Assembly: GCF_000003815.2 (NCBI RefSeq)
Contig: NC_049983.1
Location: forward strand, 5,997,276-6,061,275
Reading direction: 5' to 3'
Length of the DNA: 64,000 nucleotides
Source of the DNA: Branchiostoma floridae
Lineage: Eukaryota > Chordata > Leptocardii > Amphioxiformes > Branchiostomatidae
The notes below the pieces were generated by a model, which searched no databases, was not told the origin of the DNA, and was given only the letters and a program-made list of their open reading frames with translations. Of the stretch, positions 1-11,759 are shown one piece after another. The translations under genes and the position numbers were made by a program. Every line of letters starts with the position of its first letter. Position 1 is the first letter of the stretch.

Positions 1-506
1 TTTCACATATGACATACTTGCAACATACTTATGTACATGCACTGTACCTCTCTCATATGACAAAAGTGAGGGAACTTTTCACTTTACCTGTAACTAAATT
101 GGACATTGCTATCATTAACATAGTTTACATAGCAAATTAAAAACCACTAATTGCACCTCATTTATCATTTGTGGCAACTGATTCTTAGTTCATGTAGTCC
201 GTGTCTTATGTTTGTAATTTTTAAATAATCTTATTATTCTGAGCCACCGGGGCTCAAAACACTCCTTGGCCAACTGAAAACCTTATGTCACCGGTAGATC
301 TGCTTGGAAATTAATCTTAAAATTAATCTTAAAATCACTGGAGAAACAAACGCCGGGAAGCAATACGCTCCATGCGGAAATAACAAGTATTGCACAAATC
401 AAGAAAAAAACTTACATCACTCAGTCTCAGTGGCTGCTTGCACCTCCTGCATTGATGTCCGAACTGTAGAGAAATCATTTCATCTCTTAATTTTCTTATG
501 CCAAAG

Positions 507-2750
507 CACTACACGAAAACTTGAATATACGGTCGTTTTTGGGGTTGCATATGTCCCGTGAAACCTGGTGTATCCGGGGCATGTGCAGTCATATCCTGTT
601 ATGACAAGCGCGGGTCCTGCATATTACCGCTTATGCCTGCACATCCGGTAATTAGACATGTATGGGGATATGCGGCCCCTGCTCACGTCTCGTGTCTTGA
701 GTAATGCCAAACAAGAGACCATCTTGTGTGTGAATTGATAGACGTAATGATGCTTTGTCATAAGAATAGGTTTGAGTAAGATTGGTAAAGGACATCCGCT
801 TTACATAAAAGTACTCTCCAAGCGGATGTGTATTGACTTGTCTGGCATTTTTAGTCAACAAAACTCACAAACGCCTGATCTAAACGAATGCATTGTTTTA
901 CAAGAACAAAGAAAGGCCTACGCACGAATGGCGCGTATCATCGTTTTCCAATGAATTGTTACCTAGAACGAACACTAAAAATAACTTTGAGCGCGTCGTG
1001 TACCAGCGTTTGCTTAAAAGCTTCGGTTTTACGTTTTTAGCTAATCAACTAATTTTACTTTTTTTTTGTAACTTTTGACACGAAAGAAAACATGGCTTAC
1101 CCACGCTCAATTTTGATATTCGTTTTTTTTTTGCTGCGGCAGTTTGTTGCCTAGATTGAACGACACGAAATGGACATTCTATGTAAAATCTAACACATTT
1201 GATGATAACATTCTCCACCATTCTATGGTGGGGTAGTCATTTTACGCCCTAAGCTTATCAATCAACTTAAACGGCCGCTTCAGTCTAAACACCAATGTTG
1301 TGCTTTTGACACAAAAGAAAACATGGCGTATATGATATACCCACGCTCGCATTGGAAGCCTTCATTCGTTTTTATCCTTGTGGATAATGCTTGTTGCAAA
1401 AACAATATGTTTGTTACCAGACTGATGTATGAAATCATTAACAATTACAGTAACACATTTTCACCTAGTTCCTTGTGGGTATTGTTTGACTGTGAACTGG
1501 CCAGGTGACAAAAGCTGAATATAGCTACAGTGGACCTCCCGACCTATTGTGTCTGTCTGTATGCAAATACTCATCAGAACTAGCCAATTGTATTTCACAC
1601 AGCATGTAGGTGTTTGAAAATAAGGACCAATCAACACACATGTCAACATTTTCAAATTTTACAGTTGGCATTTCAGAGCTAGACTTCTTTCTGTGAGGTT
1701 GCGCTTTTACGCAACGGATCCCGATAGCTGGATATCTGCATGCACGGCAGACAACGTCAGTGAACACTGAGGGATTTAGAATGATACGACCTCGAGACTA
1801 AACAACATCTTGCCGCGTGGAATTTGAACTGCCTACGCTGAAGGAATGGATTCTGCTTGGAGTGTTAAACAACTGTAATTTTATAGCTAGTATCCAGCCT
1901 CGCGCGCGGGCAGGCTCTGTAGAGTACGACTGACATGCCCGGTTGTGATTTTGCGGACGGTTTGAGACTATGTCACACGTCGCCATGTAGGGCTGGCTTA
2001 AAAGTTGCTGCCGGAGGCCGTGGTTGGCTCGGGTGATTTCTGCTTCGGCCCCGTGGACAGTGGAGGCTGCCCACCCGTGTCGCGATGGATCAATGGTTAC
2101 CACAAATCTTCACGTCCACGTTTAGAAATTTTGCCGCAGCTGTGCTCCTGACTAACAAAAGTCTGTGCAGAAGACGGGTGGACAACAGAATGTATGATAG
2201 CGGAAATGCAGAACTTCACAAGACGTAAAAGGAGCATCATTCTTAGCACATATGGAGGAAATCGTCAGGACAGTCTACTGTCCAGAAATACTTTGAAAAA
2301 AATAAAGAAAATTCATTCACCATTCAGAAAGAATAAAAGCAAAATAAACACACTACAGGGGGATCCTAGGTAGGGCAGGGTAGTAAAACAAAGCTGCTTT
2401 CAATGACAAAGGGTATAATGAAGCCGCTCAAGCCGAGGCCTGGGTGAGATAATTAGGTGATAATTAGGTGCTAAGAAGGGTGCATGTCCCGAATAGGCAG
2501 GCATATGCAGGAAATTTGGGTCGGATGAGCGGACATGGGCGGGACATGCACCGGGATGGCCAGGCACATATGCAGGCATTATCGGCCTCCATATGTCCCG
2601 CACACTAATAGTTGTGAATCTCCGGGTCATATGCAGGTCCGTCTATACCAAGTGTGCGGACGGCATATACCCGTTATCGGCCACATATTTTGAATATCTG
2701 GGTTTATATACAGGAGTATTCGACCCGGATATTCGCTTTTTCGTGTAGTG
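507..2750. mobile_element. CACTA-like DNA transposon, non-autonomous
   Basis: The ends are inverted: the left end reads CACTACACGAAAA and the right end is its reverse complement, with further similarity beyond (gaatat.cgg). It is flanked by the 3-bp direct repeat AAG (504-506 and 2,751-2,753). The matching place in the duplicate block (about 20,401-20,405) has a single AAG and no element, which is a natural empty site. CACTA-type termini with a 3-bp duplication are the hallmark of the EnSpm/CACTA (CMC) superfamily. Subterminal regions carry repeated motifs such as atgtcccg and tatgcagg in both orientations. I see no transposase reading frame in its 2.2 kb. An internal near-duplicate (about 1,075-1,110 and 1,305-1,350) is also present. 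Confidence 0.85.
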
Positions 2751-2757
2751 AAGGCCG

Positions 2758-3178
2758 TGTTGATTTCATTATATGGATGTCATCCCCTGAGAACCTCAAA
2801 ACTGATGCGAGCGTGCGAATGAAAAAGAAAGTTTGGCCCAAAAGTTGCCTAGATTATAAAATCTAAGTGGTCAGAAATGATTAACAAATGACTTCTTCTT
2901 TTTCTCGTGTGAACAAATCGCTGAAAACATGTATAGTAAGTTATATACTTAACACTAGATCCTTCATTTTTTTGTTCTTTCACATCTTCGTCTATGACCT
3001 TGGAATTTGACCTTGCCACTCTATGACATTAGTAGGCATTTTTTGTGTGCAATCTACGGCATATCTTTCCTCATTTGCATTTGTTTTGTACAATTTATGG
3101 TTGAAACGTTCTATTTTCTAGAATAAACGGCCGAAAATTGATGGGCACTCGTATGTCATCCATATAATGAAATCAACA
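2758..3178. mobile_element. 421-bp TIR element (MITE-like), copy 1
   Basis: It begins TGTTGATTTCATTATATGG and ends with the inverse of that sequence, giving terminal inverted repeats of about 22 bp. The interior has no open frame. A second, nearly identical copy sits at 20,409-20,823 in the duplicated block, and a diverged partial copy at 16,700-16,890. No target-site duplication is evident, so the superfamily is open. The adjacent CACTA element inserted only a few bases to its left in this copy. Confidence 0.7.
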
Positions 3179-4066
3179 TTCCCTAATAGACAATCCTTTG
3201 TGAAATACATTGCATCTAGATCTGTATCTGTATTTGAATGGAGTAAAACACCAGAGAATATAATATATAATAGAAATTAAGAAATACAAGTTGTTTTTAT
3301 CCATCTATGGTAACTGTAATGCGGCATATATGTTCAATGCGTGTGCAGAAAAAATACGCTGTGCCGACAATGTTCTAGAACAACATGGAGAACTGAAACT
3401 TCATAGCTACTATACGGAACTGAAAAATGAGCTCTCAAAGCAAACACTGCCTCTTCATTGTTAAACGGCAAAACCACAGCAAATATATTTCTAGTTTGAG
3501 TCAAAATAGATTTTGAGAAGGAGTGTGAATGTATGCCTATGGCGAAATGTCACGAGCTCAAAGAAACGACCAAACAAACTGAAAGGTAAAAAGAGGTTGG
3601 AATTCGGTATATTGGCAAACAAAGATTTCAGAACTTACCGGGGTGAACAGGTTCCTAACGGTCAATCTAACCGACTCCAAGTCCAACTCTTTTGAGAGTA
3701 CTGCGGGCATTTTAGATATTGTCTGTCAATATAATTTTTTGACGGAAATACCTCAAATTATTTCAAATCTCACAAAATCTAGTTGAAAGATTCGGCACCA
3801 AAGAAAAATCGTGCGAACACTAGCTCGAAGATGATTTGTGTGGTGGGCAACTCGACTGTGACGTCATAACGTTCCAATCTCTTTACTGTTGCGTTCAGGT
3901 CGATCGCTGATTGGCTGACAGTCTTTGACATAATGACGTAACTGACAGGGACGCTTGAATCGACAAAGCGCGAAGGACCATGGGAAACAAGGACGCCACA
4001 CACATACGTCATGTAACACGTAACAATGCGCTCGTCTCAGCTTGGTAACCCAAAGCGTCGGCCGCA

Positions 4067-5060
4067 CACGTTATTCACCCCGACCAATCGAATGGGGACA
4101 TCCCTCGCGAATGTGCACACTCCTCTAGAAAATAGGACACTCCTCGACTTTCAAGGGGGCGCTCCTCCTGGAAAGGGGATGTTTCTCCCTCATTTAGGGG
4201 ACGCTCCTCCGGAAATGGTATGGTCATCGGGCATAGGGGACGTCCCTCCAACACCCCCGCCGGCCCGTGGAATCGGCCGCTAACCCGACAAATCCCTTTC
4301 TAGTTCATCTAAATCACAACATCCAAAACTTTAACCCCGTCAGTGCTCTCGACAAACGTCATACCTCGCCAGGTAATGATAGTTTTTTATTAAAAATTGA
4401 GGCATGTTGGGAAAAAAAGCCGCCCGCGCGGCAAAACATCACCAGTCTTCAGTGTTAAAATGGCGGCGTACCGCACGCCCGGCAAGCACAACATCGAGTT
4501 TTAGCCTAAATATCCGCGTGCTTGTCGAGTTTTAAGGCCTCTCTCCCCAACACACGTACATGGGAGAAGTTTCTAACACTATGTCATATCCGTGTGCTTG
4601 TCGAGACTGGCTTCCCTCCCAGGACATGTANNNNNNNNNNNNNNNNNNNNNNNNNNNNNNNNNNNNNNNNNNNNNNNNNNNNNNNNNNNNNNNNNNNNNN
4701 NNNNNNNNNNNNNNNNNNNNNNNNNNNNNNNNNNNNNNNNNNNNNNNNNNNNNNNNNNNNNNNNNNNNNNNNNNNNNNNNNNNNNNNNNNNNNNNNNNNN
4801 NNNNNNNNNNNNNNNNNNNNNNNNNNNNNNNNNNNNNNNNNNNNNNNNNNNNNNNNNNNNNNNNNNNNNNNNNNNNNNNNNNNNNNNNNNNNNNNNNNNN
4901 NNNNNNNNNNNNNNNNNNNNNNNNNNNNNNNNNNNNNNNNNNGTTATGTGACCAATTACGTGACAAGATCGCGATCGGAGTCTCTGTCGGTAGAAACTCC
5001 GATCGGGATTTCTACCAGTAGAATCGCCGATTCTACCAGATCGCAGTCTCTACCCTGTCA
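4067..5060. other. Segment present only in block copy 1
   Basis: Block copies agree up to the gtcggccgcacacg at about 4,066 and again from tatatataacatcaac at about 5,060, but the intervening 1 kb (with a 312-base gap) has no counterpart in copy 2. It contains a degenerate GC-rich repeat of roughly 33 bp at about 4,090-4,250 (units around ggggacgctcctcc) and a palindromic patch around ctaccgatcg-type motifs at 4,960-5,050. I found neither clean terminal repeats nor a target duplication. Confidence 0.5.
4631..4942. other. Assembly gap (312 N)
   Basis: Run of N. Open frames crossing it are meaningless. Confidence 1.
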
Positions 5061-6431
5061 TATATATAACATCAACGCGCTCATCGATTTTTGCCTGATG
5101 TTGACAAAGAGACTATTCTCCGGAAATGGTAAACACGACGAGAAAGTGGAAAAAAAAACATGTCGTGTGGTAGTTCCAGAAGTGACAATAGTTTTCAATT
5201 AAGTGAAACAAAATGAGGGATTTTGTGGACAACCAGCTCGCGGTATCCATTCTACAATAGTTATGATTTTATGATCTGCTTGACTGATCGCCCTTGCTGA
5301 ATTAATTTGGAGCTAGAACTGGATTTAACGTTATCGGGTTGTGTTGGTTGGAGAGTGGGGCTAACATCGAATCTTGCAAACCATGTTAGATAGCCGTGTT
5401 GACTGTTGCGGGCTTTTCTTGCTAACGGTCGACACGTCTAGGTTTATGAAGTGATACATTCATTGTCTATTTCAAGGCAAATATACTTGTCATTTGAACC
5501 GACCGCCATCCAGACACAGGCTTACAAACTTGCTGAACACCAAACACACATAAGCGCGCATACCTGTCCTTGGTGCTGAACAGTAACACAAGTAAACAAA
5601 CCGTTCCTGTACAGTCCATACACACGGGGAAGCATGTAACAATCCCTGGGTTCTAGAGTAAAGGAGGAAATGTGACGATTCTTCAGTTTTGGCGGGAAGT
5701 TTTCCCTGATTGCAGTTTGATGATGGGTTAAATAACATTGTTGTGTAAGCTCCGCTTCCCTACGGATGTCATATTGGAGGTGAAGGTATCTTTAGGGAAG
5801 GTTTGATACAAGGTGAAACAACGCAGTCTTTTTTTTTGGAGAGGCAACCAGATATAACCTGTGCTGCGTGGTGAAGAAGGTGTCGACTTTGAGACTGTAT
5901 GATTTGGATTATAAAAGTTTTCTATTTTGGGTATATAATACGCAACTGCCTTTCTAGTGTGAGTCGGCTGCAATTATGTGACCTCCGCAGTGCGGCGTTT
6001 CAAAGTAGTCGTGAGAAGGTGATAAGCCGACAGTTTTTGTTTTGAATTTTGTGGCTTGTACCCTATACGAAAACATATTCGTTTTTGGTATTCCTGAACT
6101 GCACTATATTTTTTTCCGCGTTGAAGGCACCTTGGTCACCTTGTAGCTATAGAGATCCCATAGGCCAAATGGTCTACCACAACAGAATGTGTGTTATGCT
6201 AATGAGTACTTCATTTGCCAATGACGAGACATAAAACTAGTCTCGTGATCGAAACGCGATGGAGCGATTTCATCAAAAATTGCAGTCGGAAGTACCTCTT
6301 TCACTTTTACGGCAGCAAACCCGACAGTGTCGGTGCAGCAGTCCTTATATCGTACACGTACGTAGTGCTTTTCAGTAGCTCCTAGCTGTAAGCAAATCCA
6401 AGTTGAAGACGGCGATAAAGTTAAGTGGACA

Positions 6432-8337
6432 ATGGCGAGTGTAGTCGAAACTTCTAGACGAGATATGATGGTCGGCGACTATGAAAAGTTGGAATAGCTT
6501 GGGCACGGGGCCTTTGGTAGAGTGTACAAAGGCCGGAAGAACGGCAACTTGTATGCCCTGAAGGAACTAGACCTGGGTGACGGTGACGACCAAGCCAGGA
6601 TGAATGCGGAGAGGGAGCTTGAGCCCCTGTTAGCTCTGGCCCAGCACCATCATCCTAACATTGTGCTGTTTATTGAAGATTTCAAGGACAAAAGCAGGTA
6701 ATTATAAGGGACTGTGAGATAATGTAGCGGAGCGTGTGGGGTAATGTGTCGAGGGGAACGTTATGTAAAATGCTTTTATTTCAATGGTAAATATTGTTGT
6801 TGGCTGTTGTGTCTTCCTTGTCCCCCAACGACCTGGAGGTCAATGGATTGTGAGCTTTATAAGAAAATTTTCCTGCAACAATGTTCGGTGGCTTACTAAA
6901 TGCGGCCACTGTCTCCGTAGTGGTGTGAGGCTCAAACAGTTGATTGTGCTCGGTCACAAAATTCTAACAACAATATTTGGAATTTTCTATTTTCATGAAT
7001 GACAGACTTATCGTTTTTGTTCCTGTTCCCCACGCGAGAAAGCAATCAACCGAAAGTGTGGAATTTTATTACTTGCAATCACGAGTCCCTCTTTCCCTTT
7101 TACATTAGGTCAAGTGAAGTATAACTATAGCATGAAGCCCAGTCATCTTATATTGAATTTTTAAAAGGGGTAGGGGCTGATTCAACGCCGGCTAAAGCTA
7201 ACAAGACTAGATTCCAGGCTAATGTGACGTTCAACAATTGTAAATATTACTGTTAACTAGCCTGTGGCTCGTGATGGAGTTCTGTCCGCTGGGGACTATG
7301 AAGTTCCTGCTGGAAAATGGACCCTCCTACAACGAGCAATTCATGCGGCAGATCGCCGATGCTGTCGCCTACCTGCACGGCTGTGGTATTGTGCACCGGG
7401 ACCTGAAGCCTGACAACGTCCTGGTCTCTGGTACTGAACAAGACCCAATCGCAAAGGTGGCTGACTTTGGATTGGCTAAGGTAATGAACGGGTTTCAAGA
7501 CAACTTAGGCCATGTTTAAATGCAGTATGTTGAAATACCAAGTACATTTTGCGTGGTTGAGACTCAGCTTGCTTTTAGGCACACAATTAAGTGCCAACAA
7601 GACTTTACACATGTTTTGACTAACAAGTTACGATTTTCAAAAATTTTCTCATTTCTACATCACAGATTTGCCGAAACGCATTTGGTGACATCTTTTCCCA
7701 GTACTACCTGCAAACAGACGGGGTATTCTTTTGGTACGCTGCCCCGGAGATTTGGGACCGTCACTACACCGAGAAATGTGACGTGTACTCCATGGGTGTC
7801 ATGTTCGCCGCCATGCTTGACCGTACAATTACAACAAAAACGTAGGTGGAAATTTATCATCCGCTTGAACCATTTATAACGGATTTGTATCAGTATTTAC
7901 AAATCTGTGCCTTCTTGTATTGGTAAGTTTAATCTATCACCTAATGACTATTTCTGATATCTGTTTTTTAGCATGATGATACAATATATATTGACAGAAA
8001 CTGCCACTGCAGAGGAAACTGTGACAGTATCTGTGACATGATTGTGCTTTTATCTTCCATACTGACCATTCAATATGCCGAACATTAATTTTGTTTTCAC
8101 AGTGTCGACAGGAAACCCCTTCTAGTTGTCTACATCAATGGGGAGCCAGTGGCCGATGTGCAGCTTCGAAACCCCGAAATCAACCTGGCAGATCACATCA
8201 TGACAGGACAGCCAGACAACATGCTCAAAGAAATCATTCTTCGCATGATGGCATATGACTATCATGCCCGTCCCACCGCAGCGGAAGTCAACACATCAAT
8301 TCGTCAAATACAGTCGGAGCCATGTACACTGTCGTGA
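6432..8337 (+). pseudogene. PDIK1L/STK35-like protein kinase, four exons, nonsense codon in exon 1
   Basis: The exons are 6432-6697, 7261-7480, 7666-7841 and 8103-8337. All junctions are GT..AG and the phases match, giving 298 codons before a TGA. The translation shows a glycine loop GHGAFG (residues 24-29), the catalytic Lys44 in YALKEL, LVMEFC in the hinge, HRDLKPDN (134-141), the ADFGLAK magnesium loop (156-162), an APE motif in YAAPEIW and a C-lobe ending in ARPTAAEV. The hinge, HRDLKPDN(V/I)L and APE(I/V)W context resemble the PDIK1L/STK35 serine/threonine kinases. Codon 22, just before the glycine loop, is TAG (6495-6497) where the sister copy has GAG. The next in-frame Met lies past the catalytic Lys, so this allele is probably dead, although the other motifs are intact. 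It could instead be a polymorphic nonsense allele or a sequencing error. Confidence 0.8.
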
Positions 8338-9805
8338 GGCAAGTGTACGTGCATGCATGTCATCTTCCTGTTTGATGGGTCATATTAACTTTGCCAGAAA
8401 ATGATTGAAAATACAGTTTCGTAACACTTGTACCCAGCTCCACATTGGTATGAAAGTCCATCTTTTGATTTGGTCATTGGTGATTGGTCACTTGGTTATA
8501 ATTTCTGAGACTACACCAGGACAGTAACAAAATTCAGGCCTTGTAACCCAGGAGAGACCAATGAATCCCTTTCAAGATTTGACGGAGGAAGAAGAAACAC
8601 GACAAAAACAGTACATTGCACTTCCATACCTACAGTATGATGGAGTAAAATATAAAAAAATGTCATCTCTAAGCAAACCCTGATGATTCTAGAAACACAT
8701 TAATGTACAATTCCTGGCCATGGACTTCTTGCAGACTACACAGGGACAATACTATACCATTAGGCTCTGATCTTGGGGCGTCGCCAAAAAAAGAGGTTGA
8801 CTTATAGCCACGTTGTTTCATTAGCAGACCTAGCTTTTAAGCATATCTAACACAAATGAGCAGGGGTTTGTAACAAAAGCAAGCTGACTAATAGATGACT
8901 TGCAGGTCTAGACTCATCATGTCAATGGAGAGATAATTTGAGTTAGTTGTTATTAGCTGTGAAGCAGACAATTATCATAAAAGGCTACAAAATAGACGTA
9001 TTGACTTGGTAATGAAACTACAACACGAATAGTTTTGGCGTCATAGTATGTTTTCCTAGCGCAATTTTTCATATATGTCTCATACTAGTTCTTGTAACTG
9101 TCAAGTCGGAGCATAGCCGCAAAATAGTCGTAAACCGTCAACATGTTGTAAAACACAACCTTTTTACAAACAAATGCAGACCTGTTGTATACAGTTTGCC
9201 CAAGGCTATTGAAAGGATCGTCCTGTGGTCCTGTCAATAATGGAAGCGTTGCACTGTTGACAGAATAATCTCCGTTGACAGAATAATCTCCACTGTTGCC
9301 AGGAGACACAATAGCTATATATTTACTCGTTTGACATCCTCTGAAAAGCATCACCAAAGGGAATCATAAAATACCATCGAATAGATAATGGCAATTTGGC
9401 AAATACGAGCACATTAGACGAATAGCAGTTGGGGGTTTGTCAGCAGTACAAAATAATGTAACGTTATAGCCTGGAGAGAGCCATATGAACTACAGACAGG
9501 TCAGTGCGTCGGACACTGGAGTCATATGTCTATGGCAATATATTTGTTTCAAAAATACTGGAGCTATATAGGTGACGTTTTTCCAAAATTCACGTCACAT
9601 GGGACGTAAAATACGTGACGTCCGACCTATTACAAACACGTCACAGGCTACGTGCGGCATACGTGACGTTTCTTCATCAATAACTTAGTTAACGATTTAG
9701 TTACTGATGACTGATGTCTTAATAGTAGTTTGTAAGTGACGTGTTTTTAGTAATTAACCAAGTAACATTGGAACATCTTTTTTTTTCATCGTGATAGTAT
9801 GACGT
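8338..9805. other. Intergenic, no gene seen
   Basis: This lies between the convergent kinase (+) and the cysteine-rich gene (-). I see no supported exon. It holds a 17-bp direct repeat (gacagaataatctccgt) near 9,259-9,292 and a cluster of five TGACGT/ACGTCA half-sites at 9,573-9,669 that may be an old inverted-repeat element. Confidence 0.5.
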
Positions 9806-11068
9806 TTAGTCCTCTGTTGTTTTACAGCAACAACATTTAAATGGCAGCATGAAAGCTTTGCGAATAGCCCGCAAGCATGTCCGGACGCGTGTGCTTTTCC
9901 TCACCCCCTTGGCTATGTTGTTCTGTCCGATGTCATTAATGTCGCTTGTACCGTGTTGAGTTTTGTTTCTGTCGTCCACCGTCATGTCACATGTGTCGTC
10001 TACAGTAACGTCAGTCACAATGTCACATGTGTCGTCTACAGTAATGTCAGTCGTAATGTCACCTGTGTCACCTACCGTCACGTCAGTCACAGTCTGTCCA
10101 TTGTCAGTCGCAATGTCACATGTGTCGTCGACTACTACAGTCAAGTCTGTCACGTCAGTCACAGTCTCCCCATTGTCATTTGTACTGTCACCTGTGTCGT
10201 CAACTACTACAGTCACGATATCTGTCACGTCAGTCACAGTCTGTACATTGTCAGCTGTACTGTCACTTGTGTCGTCAACTAATACAGTCACGTCTGTCAC
10301 GTCAGTCACAGTCTGTCCATTGTCAGTCGTAATGTCACCCTTGTCGTCCTCTACTACAGTCACGTCTGTCACGCCAGTCACAGTCTGTCCGTTGTCAGTC
10401 GTAATGTCACCCTTGTCGTCCTCTACTACAGCCACAGTCTGTCCGTTGTCTGTCTGTCTCTTGTCTTCTTTATCCTCTCTCTGCTTAACTTCAGATATTT
10501 TTCCCCTCTGCTTCTTGTTCGTCTTTTTTCCTCCTGCACTTGGTGGAGATGTTTCTTGAGGTACCTGAAATGGCATTGTTTCAAACTACTGATGTTAAGA
10601 AACGACATGTATGTTGTATTTCCAGCCTTCACTTATGAAGGAGGCATTTTCAAACAGTGATTTATTCAACTTTAGTTGGCTACAAGGTCAGACAATAATG
10701 TTAAGTAACAAACACATGTAAACTGAGCCGATCTGAGGAATCACTGTAAAGTCTACCCTCAATGTTACACGAAGGTCACAATTATTTGTTGTACTTAGCA
10801 GCTGCCAAAAACTAAGTTTAGCATTTGAAACCTTCATAAAGCTGCTGTTAAATGATAAAAAGCAAATGAATAAATGGATGAATGAATGAATGAATGACTT
10901 TATTGAAATGTCTTTATTAGATTATACACTCACAGGAACAGTTCGTACGTCTGCCTTATTCACAAATGGTCTGCCCAGCTCGTTGACACACAATCCACAG
11001 CCATCAGTGATACACCACATGGTGGTATAGCATTTGGGACATCTTAGGTGGAAGTTGTGGGTGTCCAC
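9806..11068 (-). CDS. Cys-rich, DNGQTV-repeat protein, last two exons (copy P1)
   Basis: Two exons read on the minus strand. Exon A is 11068-10934 (acceptor ctcaccag, donor gtgagt; 45 codons, phase 0). Exon B runs from 10564 (acceptor catttcag) to the stop at 9806 and encodes 252 residues. Exon A encodes a compact Cys/His module with HNFHLRCPKC, then MWC and GCGLC, probably a zinc-binding or treble-clef fold; I do not recognise the family. Exon B opens with a Lys/Arg-rich stretch. It continues with about six degenerate repeats of 20-25 residues around TDNGQTVTDVTDVTVVVDDT, and ends in a basic helix-like segment followed by PFKCCCCKTTED. That C-terminus suggests membrane attachment by palmitoylation (inference). 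Upstream exons were not found. The paralogue at 17,420-19,375 shares both ends but has a different middle. Confidence 0.65.
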
Positions 11069-11759
11069 CTGGTGAGGGCAGAAACAACAAGAGACTAGAA
11101 AGGCAACATTTTCGACGAAAATGGAAAAGTTTCCCCTTCCAGTAACAAGAAGTAGTAGTAGTCATATGGGAATAAAGTAAGTAGGAAACGGCGCCTCTCG
11201 AAATAAAATACTTTCTCCTCCTAATATACTACTCCTGTTTAACATTTTATATTCACACACTTGTATTCATACGCTTTTCTCAATTTGTGAGGCATCAATA
11301 TAAATTAGATGATCATATGCACATGTACAAGTTATGTGATTTTACATGTACAACATACTTATTGACTTTGATTTTGACTTATGCGCATAAGACATAATTT
11401 TTATCCTAATTTTACTCAATTTCAAGTGATGCAAGAAAGACCGAAAAGCATACAGCCCTTAGGCAACGTTGCTTCTGTCAGAGCATAATAAGATTGTTAA
11501 AAAAAGAAGAAAAAAACAACAACGCATCAGCAACAAGCCGTGGAATAGAAAAATGTTATTGCCATGGCGACAATGGTCTCTAAATAGTGGTAAACATAAC
11601 AAAACTCAAACTGGGAGTTGATTGGAAGATCCTGTCATGAAGATTTTTACCTCTGGTTCTGAGGCCTAGTCATACAAATTGGACTCACAGTACATGTACT
11701 ACAAATGTATGAGATCTAATCACACTAATGAGCAAAGCTGAAAAGAAAAAATCTTATAA

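Larger units (their letters stand above)
1..7680. repeat. Duplicated block Q, copy 1
   Basis: This stretch aligns collinearly with 19,899-24,946 at high identity. Shared landmarks in order are the opening tttcacatatgacatac, the 421-bp TIR element, the long AT-rich spacer and kinase exons 1-2. Homology stops five bases into kinase exon 3. Copy 1 carries extra segments at 507-2,750 (a CACTA-like element) and about 4,067-5,060 (unexplained, contains a gap). Copy 2 carries a mariner at 23,350-23,928. The window begins exactly at the left edge of this homology, so the block may extend further left. Apart from the kinase I see no convincing gene in it. The small reading frames present in both copies differ by many amino-acid changes and look non-coding. 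Confidence 0.9.

Noticed and set aside
4522-5202. Frames crossing runs of N (also at 12,900-13,780, 14,183-14,640 and 34,123-34,386)
   Set aside because: Their length comes from N being read through, and the flanking residues show no domain.
5490-5738. 82-residue minus-strand frame, also at 22,190-22,438
   Set aside because: The two copies differ by several non-synonymous changes in 82 codons, and a related repeat occurs at 17,290-17,400, so it is better explained as dispersed repeat DNA.
9953-10559. Val/Ser-rich plus-strand frames opposite the P1 repeat
   Set aside because: They mirror the minus-strand repeat protein, which has the splice sites and conserved ends.
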